Below are positions 45,295 through 56,724 of a stretch of 64,000 nt of DNA, one piece after another; position 1 is the first letter of the stretch; each line of letters opens with the position of its first letter. Source of the stretch: Hyperoodon ampullatus (taxonomy: Eukaryota; Chordata; Mammalia; Artiodactyla; Ziphiidae); the NCBI GenBank assembly GCA_949752795.1, contig OX457056.1, positions 180,754,428 through 180,818,427 of the forward strand. Reading direction: 5' to 3'. The notes beneath the pieces were generated by a model. It saw nothing but the letters and a program-made list of their open reading frames with translations. It searched no databases and had not been told where the DNA came from. Position numbers and translations under genes: made by a program.

Positions 45295-47800
45295 GCTGCC
45301 TTTTAACGCACCAGTGAAGTCGCCCCCCTTCCCTCCCGGGCCTTTCCCTTCTCTTCCTTTTCCCCTCCTCCCCTCCCCAGCCCTTCCTCTCTGTCCCATG
45401 CTCAGACACATTCCTACAGTGCCGACCACAGATGCTGGCCTAGGGCTCCTGTTTCAGAGCAGCACAATAGCAGGCCAGGGGCAGGACCTAGGGTTATGGG
45501 GGGAGGATGGTGTGGGCAGGGTCTTTCCCATCGGGGGGTCCCTGGGAGTTGACTGTTCACACTACAGAGGGCACATCACTGTGGAGTTTCCTGGGTCCGG
45601 CCTCCCTCTGGCCTGGATTGTTCTCTACCAAGGCCTCCTGGCTGGGGTGGAAGCACGGCAACCCTGGGGAGGAAGTGGGGGCCTCTTGCCTCCTGTGGGC
45701 TCAAGGCCCGTGGGCTAGGTGTGCTGCAGCCTGGGGGCAGCCTGTCGATGCCTGAGGCTATTCCTCAGCCCCATCTGTCCACTGCTGTGCCCACCGGGGG
45801 GCTTCAATGTGGGAGGCAAATGGGGGGGATCAGTGGGGGGACAGTTCCTTGAAGGGGAGAGTGCAGACCGCAGGAAGGAGCGGGAAAGTTGGGTGGGAGG
45901 GGTCTCCTGGAGCACCACCCCTAGCACTGGCCCACCGGGGCCTGGGGCCTGACACTTTATCCAAGTGGTCACACCCAGGACATCCTCAGTCCTGTCCTCT
46001 GACAGCTCGATGCCGTGGTCACACTCAGAAAGTCCTCGTGTCCCCTGTGAGGGTCTGGTCCCTGCAGGCTGTCTGCTGTGAGGACCTGAGGACCCCCAGC
46101 TGGGCAGTGCGGTCCCCACAATGGGGACAGTGGGGTCCCGTCTGGGGCGGGGCAGGTCAGCTCTGGGAGGTAGCTCCGCCCACACCCTCACAGGAGTGGG
46201 TATTTTACATCCAATCACGACCCAGAGTGTGTGAGGCAGTGCGTGAGGCTCCCTCTGGGGGCCTGAGAGAGGACGCTGGGACTGCAGCAGGGGGGTCGGC
46301 TGGACGCAGGGTGGAGGTGCGGACCACCTGCCTGTCTGAATTCAGGGTCTCCAGGTGGGGTGGGGGTCAAGGGTGGTCCACACGCCCCTCAGACCCTGGC
46401 TCCTCCTTCCTGCTTGGGGCGCAGGGGCTGGAGGGGCAGCAGGAGGGGCTGGAGCCGGGGTGGGGGGGGGGAGGCGGGGCCCGCATCCACGCGCAGGCTC
46501 CGGTGTTCCCAGCGTGAGGCGGGGGAGCCACTGAGCCTGCAGGAGCCCCTGGACTGCAGCTCACGGGGCGGGGTGTGTGTGTGTGACGAGCCCACCGTCT
46601 CCTGTGCTGCCAACCGAGGCCGTGGATCAGGTCGGGGGCGGGGAAGGGCTTGTCGGCTGAGGTCTCCTGTTCTGTGCGCACATGCTGAGGGGCCATCGGG
46701 GCGGGTTGGTGTGGCTGAGCATTTGTGGGGCTGAGTGCGTGTTCGGGGGGCCTGATGTGCATTTGAGCAGCCCGCTGAGCATTTGGGGGTCCTGGTGAGC
46801 ATTCAGGGGTCTGGGTGAGGAGGAGGACTGGAACGTCGGGTGGGTTTGCCGGCTGTGTGCGCGTCCGTCCATTCCTTCACCTGATAATTACTTCCTGAGT
46901 GTCTACTCTATGCCAGTCACCACCTGCAGGTGCGCGGGGGGGACGGAAGGAGCCTTCCTGTGTTGTCACAGGTGGGCGGCTCAGATGTCTCACCTGACCA
47001 TCCAGGCAGGGCAGCGGGAGTGAGACCTTAACTCATCTTGCGCCCCGCTGCGTTTTGGGAAGGCCTCTCCTGGTGCTCACCTGAGCCCCATGTGGACCGA
47101 GAAGGCAAAGGGTGGAGTGGATCCAGCTGGGGAAGTGCTCGGTGGGGAAGGCATCAGGGCACCCAGGTGCACCCGGCTTACTCCCAGGTTTGCTGTCCGA
47201 GGGCTCGAGGTTGGGACTGCACCTGGGAATGGGGCTCACCTGGCTAGTTCTGGGTTTGCATTAGTGCAGAGCACAACTGAATCTGTACTTGGAAACCAGA
47301 GAGCTGGGGTCTGCAGTCAACGGAAAGGACGGCTGACCCACACCTGTGCACCTGGGAGGAGGTGAGTGCCTGGCAAGTGCATGGTTGGTGTCCACGGGGA
47401 TGGGACGATTTTCCTCCCACCATGGACAAACCCATGACCTTCTCAGGCAGGGGCAAATGGGAAGATGAGGGACTTGTTACAAAGTGACCCAGAGTCTGAT
47501 GAAACAGAGGTCTGGGGGATGTGGGACAGGAGGGGACAGGACGCCCGGTGCTCAGGTGACCTGAGTTATGGGGAGAGGCCTGGGGACATAGGGACAGGTG
47601 TGGACAGGATACTGTTAGTGTCATTTGACTTGTGTTTGGGGAGAGGTTTCCTCTGTGATGGAGACGCAGACACACACACAGGTGTCCCCATGATGGTGAC
47701 ACAGGCACACCAACAGGCGCCCTGCATGATGGGGGACACACATGCACAGGTGCCCATGCCAGGGCCCTGCAATAAGTGTTTTGCTGTATGTCACTCTATG
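45295..47800. other. G+C-rich intergenic DNA, no gene recognised
   Basis: Contains G-runs (46461-46472), short GT/GC-rich patches and several overlapping spurious frames on both strands. 'ttacttcctgagtgtctact' near 46890 resembles an L2/MIR end. 'ggtgacacaggcac' and 'gggggacacacatg' near 47695-47745 form a loose short repeat. Confidence 0.4.
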
Positions 47801-47810
47801 AGGCCTATGA

Positions 47811-47853
47811 AATAAAATCACATCTGGGTTAGAAAGGAGACTTTTATTTCAAA
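47811..47853. terminator. Facing polyadenylation-signal-like motifs
   Basis: On the plus strand AATAAA occurs at 47811-47816, and on the minus strand the same hexamer is at 47846-47851 (seen as 'tttatt'). No gene ends here that I can recognise, so they may be chance motifs in a repeat. Confidence 0.25.
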
Positions 47854-47866
47854 AGAAGTATTGCGA

Positions 47867-48916
47867 GGAGAGAGGGGGACTGTTACGAGGGCATGAGAGT
47901 ATACTCATAGGGAGAGGGACTGTTACAGTAGAGGGGGGACCATTACTGCAGAGCAAAGACTATATCTGTACAAGGGGCAATATTACCATAGAGATGTGAC
48001 TCATGATAGAGGGGGAATGTGACAATAAATGGGGGTATGACAATGTGGGGAGATATTACTGTGGAGAGGGGACTCTTACAATAAAGGAGGACTACAACTG
48101 TAGCGGGGGGACTATTACTGTAGAGGGGGGCATGTTACAATGGGGGGGACTATGATAATGCAGGAGCTGTTACCATAGAGGAGGGACTATGACAATAGAG
48201 GGGGACTATTATCATAAAGGGGACTCTTACAATAGAGGGGGACCACTCTGTAGCGAGGGACTATTACAGTAGAGGAGGACTATTACTGTTGAGAGGGGAC
48301 TACTAGAGTAGAGGTGAGACCATTACAGTAGATGGAGGTTTATCGCTGTAGAGGGGGGAAGATTACCATACAGAGGGGACTATTACAGTAGAAAAGGGAC
48401 TTTTACGAAAGAAGGGGAACTATTACAATGGAGGACTATTACTGTAGAGGGGTATTGTTACAATGGATGGAGGTCTGTTACTGCAGAGGGGGGACTATGT
48501 TAATATAGGAGCATTATAACTGTAGAGGGGGGACTATTACCATAGAGTAGGGACTATAACAGTAGAGGATCACTGTTTCTGTAGAGGGGGAACTGTGACA
48601 ACAGAGAGGGGACTGTTACTGTAGAGTGATGACTGTGACACTAGAGTGGAGATGTTAGTATAGAGGGGGGATTATGGCAATAGAGGAGGACTATGACAAT
48701 ATAGGGGGACTATTACTCTAGAGGGTGGAATTACTTTAGAGGGCGGATTATGACAAAGAGGAGGATTATTACTCTATAGGGGAGGCTGCTACTGTAGAGG
48801 TGTTATATGACAGTAGAGGAGGACTATTACTGTAAAGGGGGGACTGTTACTGTAGAGGGGGGATATAAAAATAGAGGAGGACTGTCGCTATAGAGGGGGG
48901 ACTATGACAGTAGGGA
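47867..48916. repeat. 20-bp G-run minisatellite, about 50 units
   Basis: Units close to 'actattactgtagagggggg' repeat for about 1.05 kb with many substitutions (acaatagag, gttacaatg) and small indels. Most units carry a run of four to six G on the plus strand, spaced about 20 bases apart. The array is degenerate, so it is not recently expanded. Unique-looking sequence starts again at 'gataactcctgacaagg'. Confidence 0.95.
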
Positions 48917-49255
48917 TAACTCCTGACAAGGTCTGCAAGCATCTGGATAGTTGGGGCAAAGGAGGTTTTTCCATGGAGAAGAGTAAACACAAGTATAAAG
49001 GCCTGGGCGTGGGGTTGGCATGAAAGGTGGCCTGATGGCACGTGGATCAGAGGCCCCAAATCAGGAGGTGCTCTGCGCAGGGCTTCTGCCTGTCAGAGGG
49101 CAGTGGCTGTAGCTCAGGCCGGGGAGGAGGGGAACGCATGGGTAACAACCCTTGTTCTGACAGATTCTGGGAATGAGCGGGTCAATTCCTGGCTGATGAG
49201 CCCGGGGAGGGACTGGGTCTGTGTGGCCTGGTCAGGAAATGGGAGATCCTGAGTC
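48917..49255. other. Sequence between minisatellites, possibly retroviral LTR-like
   Basis: 'caaggtctgcaagcatctgg', 'gttggggcaaaggaggtttt' and 'cccttgttctgacagattct' look like parts of an interspersed, possibly LTR-derived, repeat. I could not name a family. Confidence 0.25.
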
Positions 49256-49258
49256 TCA

Positions 49259-49322
49259 GCTGGGTCTTTGTGGGGAAGGGTCTTTGTGGGGAAGGGTCTT
49301 TGTGGGGAAGGGTCTTTGTGGA
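49259..49322. repeat. 18-bp tandem repeat
   Basis: 'gggtctttgtggggaa' blocks repeat four times with an 18-base period; the first three copies are exact and the last is partial. The perfect match suggests recent expansion. Confidence 0.92.
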
Positions 49323-49398
49323 AAGTCGTTTCCTGGACACAGAGGGTGAGGGTATTTCTGGACCTTCAGGTCACCTTTAACATTGTCAAAAGGCAATG

Positions 49399-49601
49399 GG
49401 CTGTGACAGGAGGTAGGGGACACCCATACCTTGGCCTCTGACAGGAGGGAGGGGACATTTAGGCCCTGACCTGTGGCAGGAGGGAGAGGACACTCATACC
49501 CTGGGCTCTGACAGGAGGGAGGGGACATTCAGGCCCTGACCTGTGGCAGGAGGGAGAGGACACTCAGACCCTGACCTGTGATAGAAGGGAGGGGACATTC
49601 C
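49399..49601. repeat. About 34-bp minisatellite, six units
   Basis: 'gacaggagggaggggacatt' and 'ggcaggagggagaggacact' alternate, giving a higher-order period of about 68 bases in the right part. The minus strand reads as a frame of repeated cysteine/proline-rich peptides, which is an effect of the repeat and not a protein. Confidence 0.9.
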
Positions 49602-49619
49602 ACAAACATAGGAGAGAAA

Positions 49620-51470
49620 ACACCTTTTATTCTGGAACCAGCATGAAACCACAGTGGGTCATGCGTCACAGGTGGCATCAGGGGCGAACCCACTGAGAGA
49701 CAAAGCGTCTCACCCTTTGTGCAGCTGAGCGGAGACCACCTGCTCCATCCATGTTCCCAGATAAACAATCACTGATTTCTTCATGGTGGAGGTGAGTTTG
49801 TATTTGGAGCCAGGCCCCGCTGGGGTCAGGTTCTCCTCCCAGGAGCTGGAAGTCGGGTTGTTTTTTTTTCTTCGTCACATTTCAGAGACAATGCCCAGTC
49901 CTGCCGGAAACATTCTGAGATGTGATAGTGTCAGACACGTGTCCACTTTTAAAAGATGGACTTCAAAGAGACAGAGAAGGACTTCCCACGTGTTCTAAAG
50001 TAAATGTCCTAAGAAAAGGGAAGGGGGAAGTCTTTATTCTTGGAAAATTAAGCACGGAGGTTTGAATTTGGATTTGCTCTTTCACTGCCCAGTGTGAGTC
50101 CCAGGTGGGCTCTGTAGAAACCGAGTTCTCCTACCTGCTTTGCAAATTTGTCTGTGCTGTGGATGGATGTTTTCTGTTCTGTCTCAAGGTAGATGAGGCC
50201 CCAGGAATTATTTTGTTCAGTCGAGGATTAAAATGGCAAAGCAACATACTAGTAATGGAACAATTACCACCACCACTTCTGGAACACCCACCACTAATAT
50301 TAGTCACAGCAAATTGATCAGGTGTGTGCACCTGAGGATGCCGAGCAGGTGGGTGGGCCTAGGGGAGGTACAAGGTAGGTACAGGGAAGGGGTGATCTTT
50401 CCACCTTCAAGTTTACATTTTAGCTGGATTTTCCTGGAGGAACACTGGATCCTGTAGATAGAAATGTCTGTGTGCTTCTAAGGTACAGGGGCAATAAAAG
50501 GTAGGGGCTCTAGTGACTGTACCTGGGGGTGACGTTTGTTCATTCACTCAACAAACTTGTGTTTGGGGCCAAGGAGAGTGTGTTGAGGGCCCACAGTGCA
50601 GGTGTCCGGTGACCTCCCTGTTGGGAGCAACTGTGGAATTTCTCTGGGGGAGGGGTTGGGTCCCTGTGGATGCCCTGCTGGGTCACTGCCCGTTCCTTCC
50701 TTCATTCATTCTTTCCTTCACTCAAGCGTGAGTGAGGCTGAGGGCTACTGGGGTGACCCTTTCTCCTGTGGTCACAGTGCCTGGATGCAGACATCCTGGA
50801 GCAACAGCATCTTTGTCTGGTTCTCACATGAGGGTGCCCAGCTTCACCACAGCCATAATCGGTGGACCTGCTGATAGGACACATCGTGTTTCTCCTCCTC
50901 CGTCTCGTAGGATCTCTGCCCATTGCTCTTGCTGACACCTGAGTGTGCAGGGTGGCTGGGTTTTTCCAGTTCGGCAAGTTGTGGAATTGAGGTGAAGGTC
51001 TGGAAAATCCATACCCCTGGACACCTAGGTTTTGGGTGTGAGTCCAGCCAACGTTTCAGGGCCTGAGTTCTGCCAGGGATGGCCAGTGGTCAGGACCCCA
51101 CTCTCCAGCAAAAGAAGAGCCAGCACACGTGCACAGTTTATGATGTAAGATGACGTGAAGGACAGTGGTACACAGATAACAAAGATGAAAATGTGCTATC
51201 ATGGGAAAACAGATAACACACAAGCCTCTATTGTCAATGGGCTCCCCCCAAAATGGTGCATATATGGGCACATATATTTACTAGGTAATCTGATATACAG
51301 GATGTGCAGTACATAATTAACAAAAGATACTAACGGACAAGACTCTGGTGTAAATTCCAGAAAGCCTAGGGCCTCACGGGATGCTTTTGTGGATGTTTGC
51401 CTGGCTCCCGTTCCCCCACCACCCATGGTCCCCTTGTCAACATACGAGAGTAGTTCTGACATTGCTTGGT
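49620..51470. other. Intergenic, no recognisable gene or repeat
   Basis: Mixed composition, short frames only. (TTC/CTTT)-like runs lie near 50695-50722. A short tandem of accaccacc-like trinucleotides is at about 50263-50293. Confidence 0.4.
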
Positions 51471-51471
51471 A

Positions 51472-51787
51472 TTTTTTTTTTTTTAATGAAAGCTTATTTA
51501 TTTATTTATTTATTTATTTATTTTTGGCTGTGTTGGATCTTCGTTTCTGTGCGGGGGCTTTCTCTAGTTGTGGCAACCGGGGGACACTCTTCATCACGGT
51601 GCGCGGGCCTCTCACTATCGCGGCCTCTCTTGTTGCGGAGCACAGGCTCCAGACGCGCAGGCTCAGTAGTTGTGGCTCACGGGCCCAGCCAGTCCGCGGC
51701 ATGTGGGATCCTCCCACACCAGGGCTCGAACCTGTGTCTCCTGCACTGGCAGGCAGATTCTCAACCACTGCGCCAGCAGGGAAGCCC
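51472..51787 (-). repeat. CHR-type SINE, mixed long form
   Basis: T-tract plus (TTTA)n, then a body that combines long-form blocks ('tttctctagttgtggcaacc') with younger-type blocks ('gcgcgggcctctcactatcg'), ending 'gcgccagcagggaagccc'. 'tgcttggtattttttt' is duplicated on both sides. Confidence 0.93.
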
Positions 51788-52262
51788 TGCTTGGTATTTT
51801 TTTGTAATTAAGTAGTAAGACTATGGACTCCATGGGTGTAAAACCTCAGTCCTTCCTCCATGACATCGGCAGCCTCTGCTGAATCACGTCCTGGGTTTCG
51901 GACGCAGAAGAGTGTTGTCTTAGTCATTGCAATGCAACACTGCAGACAAGCACCTGTGCATCTGGTCTGCATGAGTCACACTTTCCCCATCACTTTCTAA
52001 GTCTAGACCATCAACAAAACAGTCAACCAAGGCTGGGTTGTGGCATTTGTGGTGTAGATATTCCCATGGTGGCCAGTTTCAAGTTTCCAATGTGATGTTC
52101 CAGAACAAGGAGTCGGGAAGAAGCCCAGAGAGCATTTCCACCACACACGCTGTGGGCGGGAGGGGGTTAGAGCAAGCAGAGATGGTAGTAAATGCAGTAC
52201 CACAGCCAGTGAGGTCTACAGTGACAGTGGTGAGTTTTGAGAATTTGCTGCCTTTATTCTAT
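51788..52262. other. Intergenic, no recognisable feature
   Basis: No exon signals, no named repeat. Confidence 0.4.
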
Positions 52263-52263
52263 T

Positions 52264-52595
52264 TTTAAAAAAAAAACATATTTATTTATTTATTTTTGGC
52301 TGCATTGGGTCTTCGTTGCTCTGCGTGGGCTTTCTCTAGTTGCGGCGAGCGGGGGCTACTCTTCTTGCGGTGCGTGGGCTTCTTATTGCAGTGGCTTCTC
52401 TTGTTGCGGAGCACGGGCTCTAGGCGCAGGGGCTTCAGTAGTTGTGGCTCGTGGGTTCTAGAGCGCAGGCTCAATAGTTGTGGCGCACGGGCTTAGTTGC
52501 TCCATGGCACGTGGGATCTTCCTGGACCCGGGCTCGAACCCGTGTCCCCTGCATGGGCAGGCGGATTCTTAACCACTGTGCCACCAGGGAAGTCC
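52264..52595 (-). repeat. CHR-type SINE, long form
   Basis: A/T tail, 'tttttggctgcattgggtct', full body, end 'gtgccaccagggaagtcc'. 'ctgcctttattct' lies on both sides. Confidence 0.94.
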
Positions 52596-52599
52596 ACTG

Positions 52600-53375
52600 C
52601 CTTTATTCTTAATATAGTTTATTCAGTGTAAGGTTTTAAGTTAATTTCTAACACTAGCTGTGTTTAACAATGGCTCACTCATGCCATTCCTGAAGATTCC
52701 AATATGGCTTTCACAGTGGACGGCAGCCAGCTCCAGTGCCCTCTCCCCTTCCAGGTTCCGTGCTTGGAACCCAGAAATTAAACTGAGAAAAGAAAGACTA
52801 ACAAGAGAAAAGAAAAAGTCTGAATGATGTATGTATATGTGGGAATACAGAAATGCTACTTCAGGGGGCTGTGAGAACTGGGGACAAAAATACCATCATG
52901 GGCTGGATAAGGAAAGCGGTTTGGGGGGATTAAGTTATGGGAAGGTGGTCAGGAAAGCATGGTGAACAAGGGTGTTTAGTGGAGTTTGTGATGCAGATTC
53001 AAGATGGTGACTTTTTTATTGATGAGAGTTGTTGAGCGGCCTCCTCTTCCAGGTATGAGAGAAGGAGAGGTCTCTACAAGTGGGCATTTCCTTTATAAAT
53101 GTGAATTTCCTTTGCAGGAGGAATGCTTGTGCCCTGTTCTAGAGCTTTGCCTGCATCTGCTGGTTCTTGGTGGCCTTTAGCTCACACTAATCCACACGCT
53201 AAAGAGGCACATTCTGGGGTGTTCTGGTGCCCTCATTTCTGCACTGACTCGGCAGGATTCTTGCTGAGACCGGGCTGTGCAGGCCCCACAGGGATGGGGC
53301 CAAGGTGGAGGCCAAGGACAGGGTCTGGGTGAGATATGGTTGAGGAGAGTTTTGGTCATCTAGAATGGTCCTAGG
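52600..53375. other. Intergenic, no recognisable feature
   Basis: A/T-richer left part, mixed right part. No gene supported. Confidence 0.4.
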
Positions 53376-53379
53376 CATG

Positions 53380-53790
53380 TGCCTGGTGTCTCTGTGTCCT
53401 GATCTCCTCTTCTTATAAGGACACCTGTCCTATGGAGTCTGTTACCTCAGAGTGAAGGGGGATTGTGTGTTCCATCCTGCACCATGGAAAAAGACATCCA
53501 CATCCTGACCCCAGGACTTCAGGACATGACCTCATTTGGAAGTAAGGACTGGTCCTGTAAGTAGTTAAGACAAGGGCATTAGGGTGGCCCTAATCCTGTG
53601 TGGCCCTAATCCTTTTAAGATGAGGGGAGACACAGACACAGAGGAGAAGCCACGTGAAGACAAAGGCAGAGATGGGAGGGATGCAGCCACATGTCCAGGG
53701 ATGCTTGGAGCCCCCAGAAGCTGGAAGAGGCAGGAAGGATCCTCCCCTGGAGCCTCAGCACTTTCCAAGTAGACAGTTGCTATGGGTAGG
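53380..53790 (+). repeat. MLT1/MaLR-like LTR fragment
   Basis: 'gacctcatttggaagtaagg', 'gcattagggtggccctaatc', 'gacacagacacagaggagaa' and 'gccacgtgaagacaaaggca' are classical blocks of mammalian MaLR-type LTRs. 'ggccctaatcctgtgtggcc' shows a small internal duplication at 53583-53613. Confidence 0.6.
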
Positions 53791-54134
53791 CCTGAACTGA
53801 AGGCAGTGCTGTGGACCCTGACTATTCTGTGTTCCCTGCATGGTGCCCTGGGGACAGCTTTCACAGGACACTGACCAGCAAGTTGGTTTCACATGAGACT
53901 GCAGGGCGCTGGTCCTCTAAACATTCAGGCCCATCTCACCCTTCCTTTGGGCTTGGTCATACAGGGTGACTGTGCGCCGTGTGGGGCTGGGCTCTCGGCC
54001 CCTGCACAGGACCCCTGGGTGTTGGTTAAAAGTGCAGGTTACACCCCAAGAATGATGGAAGGTGAATTTCTCATCAGCCCTATGCAGTGTGGGCAGGGAG
54101 TCACAATAAATTATAGAGTTAAAAGTAGAGAGGG

Positions 54135-54490
54135 GAATACTACTCAGCCATGAAAAGGAGTGAAGCAGTGATACAGGCTGCAACATGGATGAACCTTGAA
54201 AACATGGTGCTCAGAGAAAGAAGCCAGACCCAAAAGGACAGTTAGTTAATTCCACTTACATGAGATGTCCAGAACAGGCAAATCCGTAGAGACAGAATGT
54301 GGTTAGTGATGCTGGGGCTGTGGGAAGTGAGGGGTGACCTCTAAAGGGCAGGGGTTTTGAGGAGATGATGGAAATATTCTAAAATGGATTGTGCTGATGA
54401 TTGCACAACTCTGTGAATATGCAAAACACCATGGAGCTTTATGCTTAAAATGAGTGAATTGTATGGTATGTGAATTTAGTCTCAAAAGTT
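54135..54490 (+). mobile_element. Old LINE-1 3' fragment, plus orientation
   Basis: 'tactactcagccatgaaaag', 'caacatggatgaaccttgaa', 'ttccacttacatgagatgtc' and 'ttaaaatgagtgaattgtat' are the 3' end blocks of mammalian L1M elements. Confidence 0.8.
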
Positions 54491-54802
54491 GTTATCAAAA
54501 GTGAAAAACTGGAGGCTTCCAGGCCCACCTCCAGAATCTTGACCCCAGAGGTGCAGGGTCAGGCAGGACCTGTGTGTCTGAAAGCCCCATGTGTCCAACC
54601 AGGCGGTCTGAGGGCACCTCATGAAATTCTCCCCATGGCACCAGACACATGGGGCTCTAGTGTGGTTAGGCCTCAGGCCGTGAGGCTGGATTCTGTGGCC
54701 TTGCTGTCCCCTCTTAGGGACGGTGGCATAGTCTCTGTAGAAGGTGGTGGGTCAGCTTGAACCCTGCTTCTTTCTTCTGCCCGTTTCCTCTTTCTCTCCC
54801 AG

Positions 54803-54879
54803 CAATGGTGGTGGCCGAGCTGTGCCAGAGCAACCAAGGCAAGAGCATCATGCCCAGAATGACCAAGAAGTTTGACCAG
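54803..54879 (+). other. Exon-like segment of unknown origin
   Basis: A long C/T tract ending in 'tctctcccag' (AG at 54801-54802) precedes 77 bases. They carry an ATG at 54805 with 25 open codons (AELCQSNQGKSIMPRMTKKF inside) and end in CAG|GTTGGG, a moderate donor; read through, the frame stops at 54886. The peptide is not low-complexity and has mixed charge like a real protein, but I do not recognise it. It could be one exon of an unknown gene, a pseudogene relic, or chance. Confidence 0.25.
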
Positions 54880-55429
54880 GTTGGGTAGGCTGCTAAGAGG
54901 CAGTGACCCAGGACTGAGGTCCCAGGGCCTCCTTCTGAGTGTCGTGGCCCCGGTGCCCCGCTCATGGGTGTTGTTGTCAGGCCTGATGGTTGAAGCAGCC
55001 ACAGTATCAAGATTTCAGTGGTAGAAACTGTCCTCCTTTGCTTACCTGGGAGAAGGAGGCATCCTTCTACTTTGTTGGGGAGACTCCTCTTTTAATAAAC
55101 AAAAATGATAAGCTTTAATTACATATTAAGAATTATGTTATATACACATAAATAATAATCATAAAGATCAAGAAACAGAACATGATGAGTGGGCACCCAG
55201 GGGTGCCCTTCCCCTGTGGCGGCCTCCTCCCTACTGTGAGATAGCTGTTCTCCTGATTTTGTGACAGTAATCTTGTCCTCATGGTTTACCCCCAGGCATG
55301 CATCCGTAAATAACACAGCCCAGCTTGCCTAGTTCTGAACTCTGTATGTGGGTGTACTGCACGTGCTGCTTTGTTGCCCTTGGTGGCTTAGCACTGTGTC
55401 CATGAGATTCTTTCATCTCGTGGATGTAG

Positions 55430-55937
55430 CTTTTTAAAAATAATTTTTATAGTTTTACCTACTTTAAATAAAAACCTACTCAATGGCTGTGGAATATTCC
55501 TTCGAATGAGCATGCATAGTTCATTTCTGCATCCTCTTGTGATGGCCTTCAGGTTGGTTTCGGGTTTGGCTCCTGCAGCTGCAGAGTCATTGTGTGTCCT
55601 GGTCCAGTGCTTGTGGGTCTCTGTTTAACTGGGAGCAGCACGGTGGGTCCATGTGTGCACAGACTTCGCTGAGGCCAGATTGTTTCAGAAGTGGTTGCAC
55701 CCCTGCTGGATACCAGGCTTTCCATTGCTCCACATCCTGCTGATATTTGACACTGTGTCTTTAATATCTGCCAGTCTGGTAGGTGTATGCATAGTTTTTT
55801 CTTATGGTTTTATTTCCTGGGTTATTAGTGAAGTTGTGCACCTTATTGCATTCATGGACTATTTCCTGTGGTTCTTTTAGACGTTAAAAAAATTGTGGTC
55901 AAATACATATAACATAAAAGTTACCATCTTAATCATT
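55430..55937 (-). mobile_element. Old LINE-1 fragment, left part
   Basis: 'gctgtggaatattccttcga', 'ctcttgtgatggccttcagg' and 'ctggtaggtgtatgcatagt' are parts of an old L1 read on the minus strand. A SINE follows. Confidence 0.6.
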
Positions 55938-56244
55938 CTTAAAAAAATTATTTTATTTTTGGCTGCGTTGTGTCTTCATTGCTGCACATGGGCTTTCTCT
56001 AGTTGTGGTGAGTGCGGGCTACTCTTCTTGCGGTGTGCGGGCTTCTCGTTGCCGTGGCTTCTCTTGTTGCGGAGCACGGGCTCTAGGCGCACGGGCTTCT
56101 GTAGTTGTGGCACGTGGGCTCAGTAGTTGTGGGACACGGGCTTAGTTGCTCCACGGCATGTGGGATCTTCCCAAACCAGGGCTTGAACCTGTGTCCCCTA
56201 CGTTGGCAGGTGGATTCTCAACCACTGCACCACCAGGGAAGTCC
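55938..56244 (-). repeat. CHR-type SINE, long form
   Basis: 'aaaaaaattattttattttt' tail, 'ggctgcgttgtgtcttcatt', full body and end 'gcaccaccagggaagtcccc'. 'catcttaa(t/c)catt' flanks both ends. Confidence 0.93.
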
Positions 56245-56660
56245 CCATCTTAACCATTTTTAAGTGCACATTTCAGGATCAGGAGGTAATTCACACTGTT
56301 GTGCAACCACGACCACCATCCATCTCCAGAACTTTTTCATCTTGCAAAACTGAAACTGTCCCCATTAAACATTGACTCCCTATTCCACTTCCTGCAGCCC
56401 CTGGGACCTACCATCCTACTTTCTGCCTCTATAGATCTGACTGCTCTAGGGGCCTTATATGAATGGATCAAACATTATTTGTTCTTTTGTGTCTGCTTTA
56501 TGTCACTGAGCATAATGCCCTGAAGTTTCATCCATGCTGTAGCCTGTGTCAGAATTTCCTTCTATTTTAGGCTAAATAACATTCCATTGTACGGATGGAC
56601 CGTGTTTTCCTTCTCCATTCATCCATTGATGGACACATGTAATATCTACATTAATCTCTC
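56245..56660 (-). mobile_element. Old LINE-1 fragment, right part
   Basis: 'gtgcaaccacgaccaccatc', 'catctccagaactttttcat', 'ctgagcataatgccctgaag' and 'aataacattccattgtacgg' are L1 3'-region blocks on the minus strand, continuing the L1 beyond the SINE. Confidence 0.65.
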
Positions 56661-56724
56661 ACGTCTTACAGTATTTGTAGAATAACTTCAGAAAGTCCTA
56701 TGAATCAAAAGTCACTTACCATTA

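Noticed and set aside
47867..48916. G-rich 20-bp array as a CRISPR or telomere-like repeat
   Set aside because: The units are contiguous with no unique spacers, and the unit is not a TTAGGG variant. It is an ordinary degenerate minisatellite.
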